DNA from: Biscogniauxia marginata
Lineage: Eukaryota; Ascomycota; Sordariomycetes; Xylariales; Xylariaceae
Assembly: GCA_022695795.1 (NCBI GenBank)
Contig: MU404119.1
Location: forward strand, 1 to 64,000
Length of the DNA: 64,000 bases
Direction: 5' to 3'
The first letter of the stretch is position 1. The number at the start of each line of letters is the position of its first letter. Shown piece after piece: positions 35,662-47,175 of this stretch. Under the pieces are notes generated by a model. It ran no database searches, was not told where the DNA came from, and worked only from the letters and a program-made list of their open reading frames with translations. Both the position numbers and the translations under genes were made by a program.

Positions 35662-37803
35662 ATGGATCAAGCCGACATACCAGCCCTTCTTTCGCGACTG
35701 GCCAGCGACGAGGATGCTGCGCGTAAAATGGCCGTCTTCAAACTGCAGTCCTCCATCAACGACCCTTCCTTCGCCGATGTCTTCATCTCCTCCGGTGGCC
35801 TAATCATCCTGCGCCGCTTAATCATGGGTTCCGGCGGCAACACCCTTGCCTACTCGCTGCAGAGTCTCAGCAGGCTTCTCGAGGTGGACATGGGATGGGA
35901 TATATTCGAGGGCCCCACGGCGGGCGACCTAGTCGAGCGCATCGTCGAACTCGTCGTCACGAATCCGCTGGTCAACATTCTGCGCGGTGCCATGTCCATA
36001 CTTGTCGCCCTCGTCAGTCATTCGCAGTCCGAGACGCCGTCTACGGCCAGCACGCCTGGGACTTTCGGCTTCCGCGCCCTGAAGCCCGCTATCGCCGTGT
36101 ATCCGCAATTCTTCGAGCTCGTCATCCAGAAACTACAATCTGCAGATCACGCACTCTGCGCAACCACGTTGATGCTCATCAATGCGCTTATCAGAGACGC
36201 CGTCTCCAGCGAGACCTCATCGAACAACAACAACGGCAGGGCGGGCGGCACGGGCGAGGAATGGCCCAAGTTCATCAAGAGATTGCAAGATCTGGGGCTG
36301 ATCAAGGCGGTATACAACCTCATGCAGAGCGCGGCATTACAAGACTTGGCGCATCCACTCTTGGAGTTTCAGTCCCTTACGAAGGTGCTGCTTAAAAGGT
36401 GGAGGGATGTCAAGGTTGATCTCGAAAGACCGGATCACAGGAGGGCCCTAAAAGGAATACATCTTGCGAGCGCCCCAACCAGGGACTACGTGAATGGAAC
36501 TGGTAAGGGCGATGAGCCCCAGGATTCAGGGAAGAAGAGCAGCAAAAGGCACCACCCCGAGAAATGGAGAAGATTGGGATTTGAAACTGAAAGCCCGGCA
36601 ACCGAATTCGACACGGCTGGGTTCCTCGGTATGATGGACCTGACCGATTTTATACGGAAAAACGAAGATGGCTTTCAGAAACTGCTCTTGGAGCAATCTA
36701 CTAGGCCTCTACATGAACGGTGTCCCATTGCGCGAGCTAGCCTAGCAGTCACCTTGACGCTTTATGAACATTTTGACTGTGAACATTCAGAAATGGAGGA
36801 TTTAAGAGGGTACCAGCTATCAGACGGAAAACAGCAAGACAAGCTCTTCCGCCCCCTGCTTCTCCAATGGTCTCGAATACACACAGCCGGGCTGCAAGCC
36901 TTCTTCCGGATATGGAAGACTACGGCTGCGGAACAACATGATTTCGAAAAGGTGGCAGAACTCGTGCGCATCCTGGTTGACCAAGTTGTGGGACAGGCCG
37001 GTAGGTCTAAAGACGTGGTGGAGGTTGAAGAGGATCTTGTCGAATATGACCTAGGCCGTTTGCGCGAGCTTCAGATGGAACTCCTTGGGTTCTCATTTGA
37101 GGACCAATGGGGACAACATCTGTACAAAGTACGCGAAAGCCTAAACCAGGAAGCCCTCACATTTGTTAAAGAGCAGCGAGTCAGATGTCTATTACAAGGT
37201 GCCTGGTTTTCAAAGCCTGCGTCGCGGAAAGACAGCAGAGGGGACTACCAAAGCCGTCGAGGAACCGACGGTACACTCTGGAGGTATGCCAAGTTATCGC
37301 ACAACCGACGGTATCTACATTATGCCGATTTCGCTCTGCGAACAGGCAGCGATCCGGGATTGGACGCCCTAGGCGAGAAGGTGGATCTGCGAACTATCAG
37401 CTCGGTAGTCTCTAACGTATCGGCGCCAAACGAGGAAGAGGCAAGTGATTCGATAGTGACGGGGCCTCCCTCTTCAAGACATTCGACCAAAATCACGATA
37501 AACGGCGACGCAAACCCCGAACAGGTGCGCAAAAGGGGCGGTGGGAAAGAACACGAGCTGCTTACCCTATACCCCCTAAACCACAGCGTGGCCTCGGAAT
37601 GGCTCGACGGCCTCCTGATGCTGCTCGACCAGGCACCCATCACGGCCGAGACCAACAAGCTGGTCAACCTGGTCGGAGATTATGGGTTGAAGATCAGGCT
37701 GCTGAACGTGCGAATGGAGGCAACTTACATGGGACCACCGGCGGATGCGGGCGTGGTTCCGAGCAGGGAAGGCTTGGACGACAACTATTACTACGCAATT
37801 TGA
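35662..37803 (+). CDS. ELMO/CED-12 domain protein with C-terminal PH domain
   Basis: A single exon of 713 aa starting at a well-placed ATG (GCCATGG). The order matches the ELMO family. An armadillo-like N-terminal half (residues 1-250) includes LLSRLASDEDAARKMAVFKL and FISSGGLIILRRLI. The ELMO domain lies at about 330-470 (HERCPIARASLAVTLTLYEHF, FRPLLLQWSRIHTAGLQAFFRIWK). A PH-like domain lies at about 510-690 (LLQGAWFSKPASRK, LWRYAKLSHNRRYLHYADF). ELMO proteins act with DOCK-family exchange factors to activate Rac. In filamentous fungi that would influence polarity and hyphal growth (inference). Positions 520-640 hold a charged, low-complexity insertion within the PH region. It lies tandem to mon1. 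Confidence 0.88.
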   Translation: MDQADIPALLSRLASDEDAARKMAVFKLQSSINDPSFADVFISSGGLIILRRLIMGSGGNTLAYSLQSLSRLLEVDMGWDIFEGPTAGDLVERIVELVVTNPLVNILRGAMSILVALVSHSQSETPSTASTPGTFGFRALKPAIAVYPQFFELVIQKLQSADHALCATTLMLINALIRDAVSSETSSNNNNGRAGGTGEEWPKFIKRLQDLGLIKAVYNLMQSAALQDLAHPLLEFQSLTKVLLKRWRDVKVDLERPDHRRALKGIHLASAPTRDYVNGTGKGDEPQDSGKKSSKRHHPEKWRRLGFETESPATEFDTAGFLGMMDLTDFIRKNEDGFQKLLLEQSTRPLHERCPIARASLAVTLTLYEHFDCEHSEMEDLRGYQLSDGKQQDKLFRPLLLQWSRIHTAGLQAFFRIWKTTAAEQHDFEKVAELVRILVDQVVGQAGRSKDVVEVEEDLVEYDLGRLRELQMELLGFSFEDQWGQHLYKVRESLNQEALTFVKEQRVRCLLQGAWFSKPASRKDSRGDYQSRRGTDGTLWRYAKLSHNRRYLHYADFALRTGSDPGLDALGEKVDLRTISSVVSNVSAPNEEEASDSIVTGPPSSRHSTKITINGDANPEQVRKRGGGKEHELLTLYPLNHSVASEWLDGLLMLLDQAPITAETNKLVNLVGDYGLKIRLLNVRMEATYMGPPADAGVVPSREGLDDNYYYAI

Positions 37804-38499
37804 GGTCTTTTCTTTAAGTCGTTTAGTGCGTGCATAGCATGGCTTTCGCGAAGCAGGTGATTTGTAGGTTTCTGGTGGAGGCGGTGCTGCATAAGCGTTT
37901 TGAAGCTGTGTTTGTGATAGGAGATGAGATATATACCCTGGGTGTTTTCGTTAAGTGGATGCGGAAAGCGAGAGCTGGGCAGACGAAGTAACCCTATTTA
38001 TCGCATGTGGAATAGATGAGTGCATACAGATAACATACATACATCAAATATATGCCTAACCTAAGTATGTACCTAGGTAGTGTTAGGTAATGAGCTACCT
38101 AGAGGTTTACGTACCCATCGATTGCCCCCAACGCGGGGTGTCAGACCAGCATAACCATGGGAGACGCTAATGCGGGTGTACCCGAAATCCTTGTTCTTCG
38201 TCATACGTTATGAAGTTAGTGAAGTTAGCGGCCCCAGCCACCGCCATGTCTGCAGCTAGGTAAGGCGTTTTTCGGCCTTGGGTAACTAGGGTAACTGAAG
38301 TTGTCCTGGTCTCACGATATTCCCCCTTCCCTCGAGACCATCAGCAGCTGAGCCCCCTCTCCTGCAGAGTACATATTACGGCCCTGTGCCGTATGATGAG
38401 TTCTCAAATTGTACTTATGCTTCTATTTTTGAAACACGTCATCTAGTTACAGTCAGATCTCCATCTAGATCTGTTCCTTATTGTCACCGTATCATCGTC
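37804..38499. other. Gene-free spacer upstream of the GRF gene
   Basis: About 700 bp with ACCTAGGTA-type palindromic repeats at about 38060-38110. It presumably contains the promoter of the GRF gene. No coding signal was found. Confidence 0.45.
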
Positions 38500-39876
38500 A
38501 TGCAACCCTCTCAACCGCCCGCCTCCTCCTCCGCCGCCGGGTCGGCATCCAAGGTCCCACTCAACGGTCTCTTCCGGAACGGCACGTGGCACTGTAAGTA
38601 GTAGTGGCTTTGCCTTTACCTAAAGTTTAACGCCCGAATTTATACCTCTGGGTCCACACCCGCACGCAAGGCGAGCAGCCATGCTAACTCCTGTCTCCGT
38701 CGTTGTGAAGGCAACTGTCAACCCCGACTTCCCGCCGTCCAGTTCACCGCCAGGAGAGACACGAAGAACCGCGGCCGGACGTTCTACACCTGCCAGCTCG
38801 AGCGCGGCAAGGGGAACAAATGTGACTTCTTCCTGTGGTCCGAGGATGCACGCGCGCGAGAGGTGGGCGCACTCATCAGTAACTCGCGCAGCGAGGCCGA
38901 GACGCCCAGCCGCCGGAAGTTCAAGCAGGTTACGTTGCACGAGAGCATCACCCCGCGGAGTGAAAAGAGACACTGGGCCGAGAAGACGCCGATCAGTGGC
39001 GCCGCAGAGCTGGCCGACCTTGGAATCACCAGAGCCGAGGCTAGCGAGACGGCGCGGAGCAGCTCGACATTGAAGGCCAGCACAAGCACGCGGCAGGACG
39101 ACATCGATGATCATGGCTCGTCCAGCGAGGAGGACGAGGTTCGGCTTGTAGATGCCGGTGCTGAGACAGGTGCCGCGGAGCAGAAGTCACCCTCTGCAGG
39201 CTCCAAGAGGAAGCGGTCGGACGAGGAGTACAGCGACTTCTCCTCGGGCGAGGAGGAAGAGCTTGTCGCGCTGACGGATCGCTCGAGTCGCGGTAGGTTT
39301 CATGACGCGCTCGCCACGCCGGTCGCCGCGGCGCGGTCAGTCAATGTGGAAGACGGAATGCCGACCCCCGTCACCAGGAGACCGGTCCGCCGGGTCCTCT
39401 TCGCCGACCCCGAAGTCAACACCGCGAAGCGGCAACGCACGGACGACGGGTCCGCCTCGGCGGTGCCGCATCCTCATAATCACCAGCAGCAGCAGCAATC
39501 AGATACATCCCCATCATCATCATTATCCTCTTCCTCTTCCTCCTCGCAGCAACAGCAACAGCAACAGCAGCAGCCCCCGACGCCGGGCACCACGGACGCA
39601 GCGGACGTCACGCACGAAGTCATGGCGCTCCTCCGCGGCCAGAAAATCGACGAGTCGGTCCTGCGCGCCGTCCGCGGCACGCTCGACCGGCACGCGGCGC
39701 GGGCCCGGGGCCTCGAGCGCGGCCGCGACGCCTCGCGCGAGGCGGTGAGAAAGGCCGAGGCCCGCGCCGCCCGGCTGCAGCAGCGGGTCGCGGAGCTCGA
39801 GAACGCGCGCACGCTCGACGCCGAGGCGCGCAGGAAGATGCGCACCGAGCTTATGAAGATTTATCGCGACAGCTGA
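38500..39876 (+). CDS. GRF zinc-finger protein of unknown function
   Basis: Two exons, 38500-38593 and 38711-39876, encode 419 aa. One GRF zinc finger sits at about residues 20-75 and is split by the intron: GLFRNGTWHCNCQPRLPAVQF, then NRGRTFYTCQLERGKGNKCDFFLW. Its ligands are CXC and two later Cys, and the GR-FY-C and C-FF-W pattern is intact. GRF fingers occur in DNA repair and topoisomerase proteins and can bind single-stranded DNA. No catalytic domain follows. The rest is disordered, with acidic Ser/Glu patches, a basic SKRKRS motif that may be a nuclear signal, His/Gln and Ser repeats, and a final Arg/Ala/Glu-rich coiled coil ending MKIYRDS. I infer a nuclear nucleic-acid-binding role. 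Confidence 0.82.
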
Positions 39877-41056
39877 GGTTGAGGGGGCTAGGTGATATAT
39901 ATGTATTATCTTTTAGTGGCCTAGGCTAGGCGGTCAATTTCGGATTATTCGTCTGGTTGGGAAGGGATGGGTTAGGATAGGATGGTTTGGGGTTGTTTTT
40001 TGGGGGGGCCTTTTTGCTTTAGTCGTATATCTCGTTGCACATTGTCGCTATGGTATATCCATATGGTCAGGGCTCGGCAGCTCGGTTGGTTGGTTGGTTG
40101 GTTGGTTGGTTTTGAAAGGCACGTAGGATACCCCCCTCCCATTTTTCTCCCATTTAAATCCGGTTTAGAAAGAGAGCTTTGAAGCATGTTTATTGGATGG
40201 TTTGAGAAACCTTGGAGTTATCAGAACATAACTAGGTACATAGTGTGTGTAATTTATATTTCAAAGGGAACACCTTGACTGTAGTTTTATCTAGAGCCTC
40301 TGGTCTTTAGTATTATAGTGTCACGTAGAAGCCTCTACCTAGCTACCAGGTTAATTTCTTGATTGCTGTTCTCTGCTGAGGAGTCCACTATCCCGTTTGT
40401 TTTTTGCCTAGTAAGTAGAGAGACGAGGACTGAGAGCATAGCTGCGTATGTTTGAATTAGCGGGTATTACAGATCTACTTGGAAGGGGGACTGGCGGCTG
40501 CAACAAAGCATTGTTGATATCCTTGACCTCAGTCATTGAAAATAGGTAATGACTAAGAAGAAATATCAGAGTTAAGGCAACAAGGACGTCTATATGTGCC
40601 CCCTGAGAACCTACACATATATTACATTTAGTCGTGTTATTAGTTACACCTCAGACTCGAAAGTCAATGTCCTTTTGTAATGGGATACTGCTACCCGCCG
40701 TATAAACTTTCTAGCGGCGAGGCCTTGTATAGCCCAGAAGCTGCAGCTGGCATTTTAGAAGTATTTAAAAGAGTTACTTATGGTGGGTAGTACGTGACAT
40801 ACAAACACGGGATATATTCTCTTGACATTTTCTAATTTCGTCCAGGAATTATCACAATTAACGAAAGAGAGAAGAAGGAAAGAAAGAAAGAAAGTCATTC
40901 TGAAATATCAAGAACTTGTTTATAATTATTTAACAATATGGAAACAGCTAGGGTTGATTTCTAAATGCTACATAACAGCCGCATTAAGCTATGCCATCAT
41001 AGACCAGCAACGACTATATCACAGATTAATGATATTTCTGTATAAATTTTTCTTTT
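39877..41056. other. Gene-free spacer between convergent genes
   Basis: About 1.2 kb, AT-rich beyond 40.2 kb. A TTGG microsatellite lies at 40084-40111. No protein-coding signal was found. Confidence 0.45.
40084..40111. repeat. TTGG microsatellite
   Basis: About seven perfect copies of a four-base unit, seen directly, in the 3' region of the GRF gene. Confidence 0.9.
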
Positions 41057-41944
41057 TCAAGAACCCGACGTACTCGTCTTCGTCTTCCTGGAGATTTTCT
41101 GCCCCGTCTTGGGGTCCCGCCGCGACGTGCCCAGCCACGTCGCCACGCCCTCGATCCTCAGGTACACGTCCAGCTCCTGATCGAGGGCCTGCACGAGCCG
41201 CAGGCACACCAGCGTGGCGTCCTTCTGCCAAGCCTCGACCTCACCCGCCGCCGGCGGCGGGAACAATTCCAGGTAGAACTGCTCGTAGGCCTCGCGCTCG
41301 CTAGCGTCCTCGTCCTTGAGGAACCCGCTGCTGTCGTACTGGTCGTCATCTTCGTCTTCGTCCTCATCATCGTCTTCATCGACGTCCTCGTTCTCGTCGT
41401 CGTCATCCTTCTCCTCCTCCGCAGGGGTCTCCACTGCTGCAAGCTGTCGTGTAAGCGACGACATCCCGAAGGAGTCGACCTCGAACATGACCTCCATATA
41501 CTCTTTCTCCGTCAACCCCGAGACTTCGATGAGCCGCCTATCCTCGTCCGTGAGTTCGTAGAAGTTCTCCAGGCCAGCAGGATCTACTTCCGAACTAGAT
41601 TCAGGCTCCGGCTCCGGCTCCGGCTCCGGCTGTGTGGACTCCTCATTACACTCTTCTTCACTCAGCGTCTCCGTCTCGGACTCCTCCTCCGCGGTGTCAT
41701 CCGCCCCGTAACGTTCGCGCACGCACCGCTCCAGCTCGGCCTCCGTTAGGCCCGCCTTAGCCATGAACTCCGCCCTGTTCTCGGCCCAGCTCCGCTCCGC
41801 CGACTCGCCGCCCGCGACGTACTCGAAGTAGAGGCGCCGGTAGTTGTTCCGCTGCTCCCAGAGCTGCTTGGATTCTTTCCTGGCGCGAAAGTAGAGACGC
41901 CGCGACAGGAAACCCTCCCGGCTCGTATACATTAAGAAATCCAT
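41057..41944 (-). CDS. Unrecognised highly acidic protein
   Basis: A single open frame of 295 aa from an ATG at 41944. I do not recognise the family. The first 40 residues are rich in Arg and aromatic residues (SREGFLSRRLYFRARK). The centre is strongly acidic, with a Pro-Glu repeat (QPEPEPEPEPE) and long Asp/Glu runs. It ends in a more ordered part (YEQFYLELFPPP, EAWQKDATLVCLRLVQALDQELDVYL) and a Lys/Ser/Thr-rich tail. G+C content is well above the AT-rich flanks, which favours a real gene. An upstream exon is possible. No signal peptide or membrane segment was seen. Confidence 0.55.
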   Translation of the reverse strand: MDFLMYTSREGFLSRRLYFRARKESKQLWEQRNNYRRLYFEYVAGGESAERSWAENRAEFMAKAGLTEAELERCVRERYGADDTAEEESETETLSEEECNEESTQPEPEPEPEPESSSEVDPAGLENFYELTDEDRRLIEVSGLTEKEYMEVMFEVDSFGMSSLTRQLAAVETPAEEEKDDDDENEDVDEDDDEDEDEDDDQYDSSGFLKDEDASEREAYEQFYLELFPPPAAGEVEAWQKDATLVCLRLVQALDQELDVYLRIEGVATWLGTSRRDPKTGQKISRKTKTSTSGS

Positions 41945-43978
41945 AATTATATTTATGCTCTCCCTGCGTTCTGGATGTAGTAAGGGTTTTTTTCTTTTAA
42001 AAAGGGGGGAAAGTTTAAAGGGTTAAAACTTACCTTAATACTTACCTGTAAACTACGAGTTGGTTGGCTGATTTATTATTTGCTGGAAACTTTTGCTTTT
42101 CTTCTGCTGGGACGCTGCGGTGATGGGGAGGACTCGCGAAATATTATAATGGCGCGGACGGGACTAGAACAATTGCTATTGTGTTCCTGGGTAATAAACG
42201 CATTGTTTTGATACATGGCTGTGGATGACATATTAGACAACTAGAGTCTCTTTCCTTGGTCCTTGAAGCTGGATTGAGTGGAGTTTATTCATACTGCTGT
42301 GAGAGGAGCTCCGGCTTTGTGGACTTCTTTATCTAGTGTTTTAATAATGGGGTTGTTCTTCAATTTCCAGGAAAGGGGAGGGATGATTCTTTGTCTGTGG
42401 TGACACTCTGTCTCCCTCCCCCCGAATTGCGCTTGAACATAGTGCCGCTCAAACCCTCACGCCACTCTTCCTGAATTATTTTTCAACTAAATATCTTGCG
42501 TGCTTTATTTTATGTCGAGCTTATTATAGGGTACTTATAAGTACAAGGTATTAATACACTAGGGGGTGAATCCTGAAAAGGCCTCCTCTTATGATAGTTG
42601 AACCACTTCAAGCAATCGACATAGGCATTCCGGCTAAGAGAATTATCGACCAGCTAATTCCATCTGTTGACAAATTCTAGATTCTGGTGTATAATGACAG
42701 ATAATGTATTCAACATGGTGAATTAAATCGCACACTGACAGCAGTCTGGTTCCTTGACTAGCTTTGAAGTCCTATTCGAGGTTTTCCCTGGCGCCTTTTG
42801 CTCCTCCGAAAAGCATATTTGTTACGAGGGACACTTCTTCAACAGCAGATCAAGCGGTGACGATAATGTAAAAGCTGAGTAAGGGAGGATAGTATACTCC
42901 GGACGATAATTTGTTTTTGTATCGTTACACACGAATTTGGTGTGTCCCCTATTCTTATTGAGGTGATGTAGAGAAAGTCAATATATACTAGATGTAATAA
43001 GGAGAGTCGAAGGGACAGCTACCGAGACCGTGACAGAATTTCCAACTGGTCCTTGGCTTGCCTTCCATTAGATTGTGCTTTTCTTTACTCACTACGTCTC
43101 ATTGTCACGGTGAATGATTTGGGTAGGTTGGAAACATGGTTTTGGAAGTGTCTAGTTATTGGATCTTCCTATGACTAGCATAGACACTTTTCTCGGAAAC
43201 CCTCCATATATCCTTCCATCCATTCTTAGAGGTCACATTCACAGGGGGCTTGCACATATGTGCTGTGCATAAAATGAACCTCTAGCCCATCCATCCATCC
43301 ACACATACATACACACTTATGATTCATAAAATCGAGGTAACCAAAATTCTTGTTTTCGAAGAACATATAAATAGGCAGGTAACTCACTGCATTTCTCCAC
43401 GACGCAGCCTCTTTGCAGGTCATCGTCCTCGCTCAAGACCCGGCACTCGGTAATGCAGGGGAAGTATTGGGGGATCTTGGGGCTGTTGACGGGGCTATCG
43501 CGGTAGCCCAGGGGAGGGTGACGAGTGACGAGGCCACCGCTACCACGAGGGTGATTGTCCTTAGTAGTGTAGAAATATTACCTGATGTTCAGACGTAACG
43601 TTGGCGTTTGAGTCATTCTGAATCCCCGTACGAAAATGGATCCCCGGATGTTCTAGATTTAATATGAAGGCCACCAACTCGTTTTTGTATTCTAGTGAGG
43701 TTTTTTATTTTCCGTTTTTAACAGTGATCCTTTTCCCCGAATACTACATACATGTATAAGACGAGAGGTCAGCATGGAGGGGAGAGTGTCAGAATAATAC
43801 ACCTAATGCGAATATGCCTTCTGAAATCCTCCCCGGATATTCACTAATCCATTTGCGTGATATTTTGAGTAGTCGACCTACACATCACATATCTCTCCCC
43901 TGAAAACAACGAATGAGTGTTATAGTGGGCATAGTAAGCCCTATCCGTGCAATTCCCCCCCAAAATGACTTTCTCGTC
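41945..43978. other. Gene-free stretch of 2 kb
   Basis: Mostly AT-rich. One G+C-rich island at about 43388-43559 stays open on the minus strand and ends at a GTGAGT donor-like site; see the findings. No gene can be assigned. Confidence 0.4.
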
Positions 43979-44772
43979 TCATAGCTCAATAATCAGTGGC
44001 TCTGGGATCTCGTGGGCACCATCGCCCCAGATACCAACAACAGCCATCATCAGACCGATACCCGAAATCGCAGTTCGCACCAGCTGGTTCCGGACAAAGA
44101 GTTCGACTTCACTGCGGACCTCCTCACCATTGACTTCCTCGTCGAGCTCTTCGCCACTAGCGCCCTCGTCGCTGTGAGCCTCACCAAGCACTTCATAGCT
44201 GGCCTCCATGCGTCGGGCGGCTCTCTCCTTACGGGCCTGCGCGCGAGCTGCTCGTCGCTGCGCAGCTGGTGACGACGTGGGTGTGCCAAAGATATATGGG
44301 TTCACAGATTCGGCCAACAGGTTGCCGAAGCAGAACAGCGAGGTATAGACGAGGTATGGGTGCCTGTAGCCCCGCGGGGAAAGCACAAACGCGAGGAGGA
44401 AAGAAGAGCCGGACACGCCTGTCAGGGTGGCAAGATGGGAGGATGCCGTTGATGCCAGAGACCTTAAGGCCTTGGCGGCGGTAGAGGCGGAGGGAAGCTC
44501 AAGGAGGGAGGGGATCGTCAGGGTCGAGAGTGTGTAGGAAGAGCCCTGTATGGGGGGAGTTAGTGAGTCTGTGTGTTGCTGATTCTTGCTCCAGATGGCG
44601 CGGATGGGTTGGGGAGTTGGGAAGTTGGGAATAGCTACGGGGTGCTACGGCGGGGTTCCCTCTCGCCTGGGGAGGAGGGGTAGTCCGAAGGCGAATGAAA
44701 TGGACTCACTGTCAAGAGACCGAGGGAGACGGTCCCTACGAACTTGAGGACGGACACCTTCTTGGATGCCAT
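43979..44772 (-). CDS. atg33: Atg33-like membrane protein
   Basis: Two exons on the minus strand, 44772-44710 and 44545-43979, in phase 0, encode 209 aa. The first exon gives MASKKVSVLKFVGTVSLGLL, and the second continues TGSSYTLSTLTIPSLLELPSA, the N-terminal helix pair typical of fungal Atg33-like proteins. LAFVLSPRGYRHPYLVYTSLF forms a third segment, and the C-terminal ISGIGLMMAVVGIWGDGA a fourth. A charged Ala/Arg then Glu-rich loop separates them. Yeast Atg33 is a mitochondrial outer-membrane protein that promotes mitophagy in stationary phase. Fungal relatives are assigned by topology and short motifs, so the role here is a family-level inference. Confidence 0.72.
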
Positions 44773-45432
44773 CGCTGTCAACACGCAATGCCGATGAACG
44801 ATGTCAGAGACGGAGATTGTGCGAGCTCGATGCAAGAGATGAAAGCCGCATGAGAGGTTGGCACTGTCAGGCGTTAAAGGGTAGGTAACAGGACGCGGAG
44901 AGGTGGGACGAGCAAAGGCCGCCAGGATGCGCTACTAAAGCGCATATCTGCCTGCTAATGCCATCTACGAGCCGTGTGATTGGTCCATGCCCCATTAGGT
45001 ATGACTTCACGACCTGAGTACATATGTATGTATGTACCACGGAAGGTACCTAGGTACCTCGAGGGCTCGGATATGTAGGTAGTGTGGCTTGATAGATGTG
45101 GCACAACACATCTGTAAGGTAGGGCGGGTCTCCAGGGCGATCCATTGGCGATCATTGGTGGAGCCCGCATTAAGTGCCTACTGTAGAACGACACAAGCCG
45201 AGGCCCGTCGCTCCCTACCAAGCTACCTCATCCTTGTATATCTTAGAACACCATCGCGTTACCGTCATCGTAGACGAAGATTCCCCCTTTGCCAACAGTA
45301 GCTTTCTTCTCTGTCTTTACTTCGTATCCCGTCAGTAGCCTCTTGATATTGGAAAATACTTTTCTCTCCCCATGCCACACAAAGTCACACGTGCGACTTT
45401 CCCTTCGAATAAGCAGCATAAGAAATAGCAAC
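44773..45432. promoter_or_regulatory. Divergent promoter region between atg33-like gene and sps19
   Basis: A 660-bp head-to-head spacer. It contains a palindromic cluster around 45018-45062 (TACATATGTATGTATGTACC, then GGTACCTAGGTACC). No gene was seen. Confidence 0.45.
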
Positions 45433-46544
45433 ATGCCTATCCCTAGGTCTGAATATCTGAGCTCGGTCTGGAGAGATGGCATCTTTGGTCCGTCACCTTC
45501 TACCACGTAGTGTTCCTGCTACTCAACTAACCTCTACCTACCGTGCAGATGGTCGCGTTGTTTTCGTAACCGGGGGTGCTGGTACTATCTGTAGCGCCCA
45601 GACCCGAGCTCTTGTACACCTCGGAGCGAACGCCTGCATCATCGGCCGCAACGTACAGAAGACAGAAGCTGCCGCTGCCGATATAGCTACTGCAAGAAAG
45701 GGCGCAAAGGTTATAGGCATTGGTGGCTGCGATGTCAGGGATGTGTGTGAAGCCATAAGCTTATGTTGATGCTATATTGACCTCCAATAGCCCGAAATTT
45801 TGAAAAGGGCCGCCGAACGCTGTGTGAAGGAACTAGGAGCCATCGACTTTGTGATGTACGAAATTATCTCGGAGGCCGAACAAAGGATCGCTAACATATT
45901 GATATAGTGCCGGAGCAGCGGGTAACTTCGTCGCGCCTATCACCGGTCTCAGCTCCAATGGGTTCAAATCCGTCATGGACATCGATGTCCTCGGAACCTT
46001 CAACACTGTGAAAGCGACGATACCATATCTCATCAAATCAGCCCAACGGAATCCGAACCCTAGCACTAACGGGCTGACGGGAGGTAGGATTCTCTTCGTG
46101 TCTGCTACGTTCCATTACGCCGGGATGCCATTACAAGCGCATGTCTCTGCAGCCAAAGCAGCCGTCGATTCCATCATGGCCTCGGTATCCCTAGAATTCG
46201 GGCCCTATGGGGTAACATCTAATACGATCGCACCTGGTGGGATTCTTAATACCGAAGGAATGGAGAGGCTGGCTAGTAGCAAGGTAGACCAGGAGACGAG
46301 CGGGAGAGCTATCCCATCAGGTCGATGGGGCACAATCCGTGACATTGCCGACTCCACGGTATTTCTCTTTAGCGACGCGGGTAATTATGTCAACGGCGAT
46401 GTCCTCGTCGTGGATGGAGCTGAGTGGAGAAATAAGGGTCTGGGGGTCGGTTTGGATGCTGACATGAAGTACCCTGACTACCTGCTGAAAGGGGAATTTT
46501 CTAAATTTGTGAAGACTGGACGAAAGGAGAATTCGAAGTTATAA
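45433..46544 (+). CDS. sps19: Peroxisomal 2,4-dienoyl-CoA reductase
   Basis: Four exons, 45433-45487, 45549-45742, 45791-45855 and 45908-46544, encode 316 aa. The enzyme uses NADPH to reduce 2,4-dienoyl-CoA esters, letting peroxisomal beta-oxidation handle unsaturated fatty acids. The start MPIPRSEYLSSVWRDGIF matches the family, followed by FVTGGAGTICSAQTRALVHLGANACIIGRN (cofactor-binding TGG-G-I motif), then IDFVIAGAAGNFVAPI and MDIDVLGTFN. The C-terminus is SKL, a peroxisomal PTS1 signal. The family lacks the usual Tyr-Lys pair of short-chain dehydrogenases, and SAAKAAVDS fits that. The first donor is GTCCGT, which is unusual. A downstream ATG at 45476 gives a longer open frame with a poorer N-terminus. 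Confidence 0.93.
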
Positions 46545-47175
46545 GAGCAAGGTGGTATATTTTTGAATTTGACCAGATATGGCGTCAACCAGCTACGAAC
46601 TAAGTACATCCTGCTCGACTCGCAAGCTCCGCCTGCTTCGTACACTTTCGATTGGCCTCTTTATAGCAACATATGACCTTCAATGATACGAGCGAGATTA
46701 GAAATTAGAAGAATGAATATAGTGATTAATACCTTCTCTTCAGACAAGGCTCGGAACGCAGCCCGTACAGGGCAACATAGCCTGTACTTTAAGGATAATA
46801 TCAATTAACAATGTGCAAGCAATTACCACGTAAGTGCAAACCTCCAATAATATGGCTCGGGAGGATTGTATGTTTCGCATGAGAAAACAATACCCTGCTG
46901 GTGCAGAGAACTCTTGCATACGCCTCGTACCTGGAAGCGTAGGGTAGCCCTAATCTTTTACATCCGCGTCGCCCCGATCTCCATCCGTCTGCCGTCCATA
47001 CCCCCCGGATGCTTGAGGAGACCGGGGCCCCCAATTTGGCAAGGGGGGCTAACTCCGTGATCAGAGGCGCCGACCCCTGGAACTTCGGCAACGGTGGGGA
47101 GTTCTGACTCGGGGTGGCGGAACACTACTACTACTAGCAGTGGTCCGGCTCGGCTGCAGTCATCGCCCCAATAGC

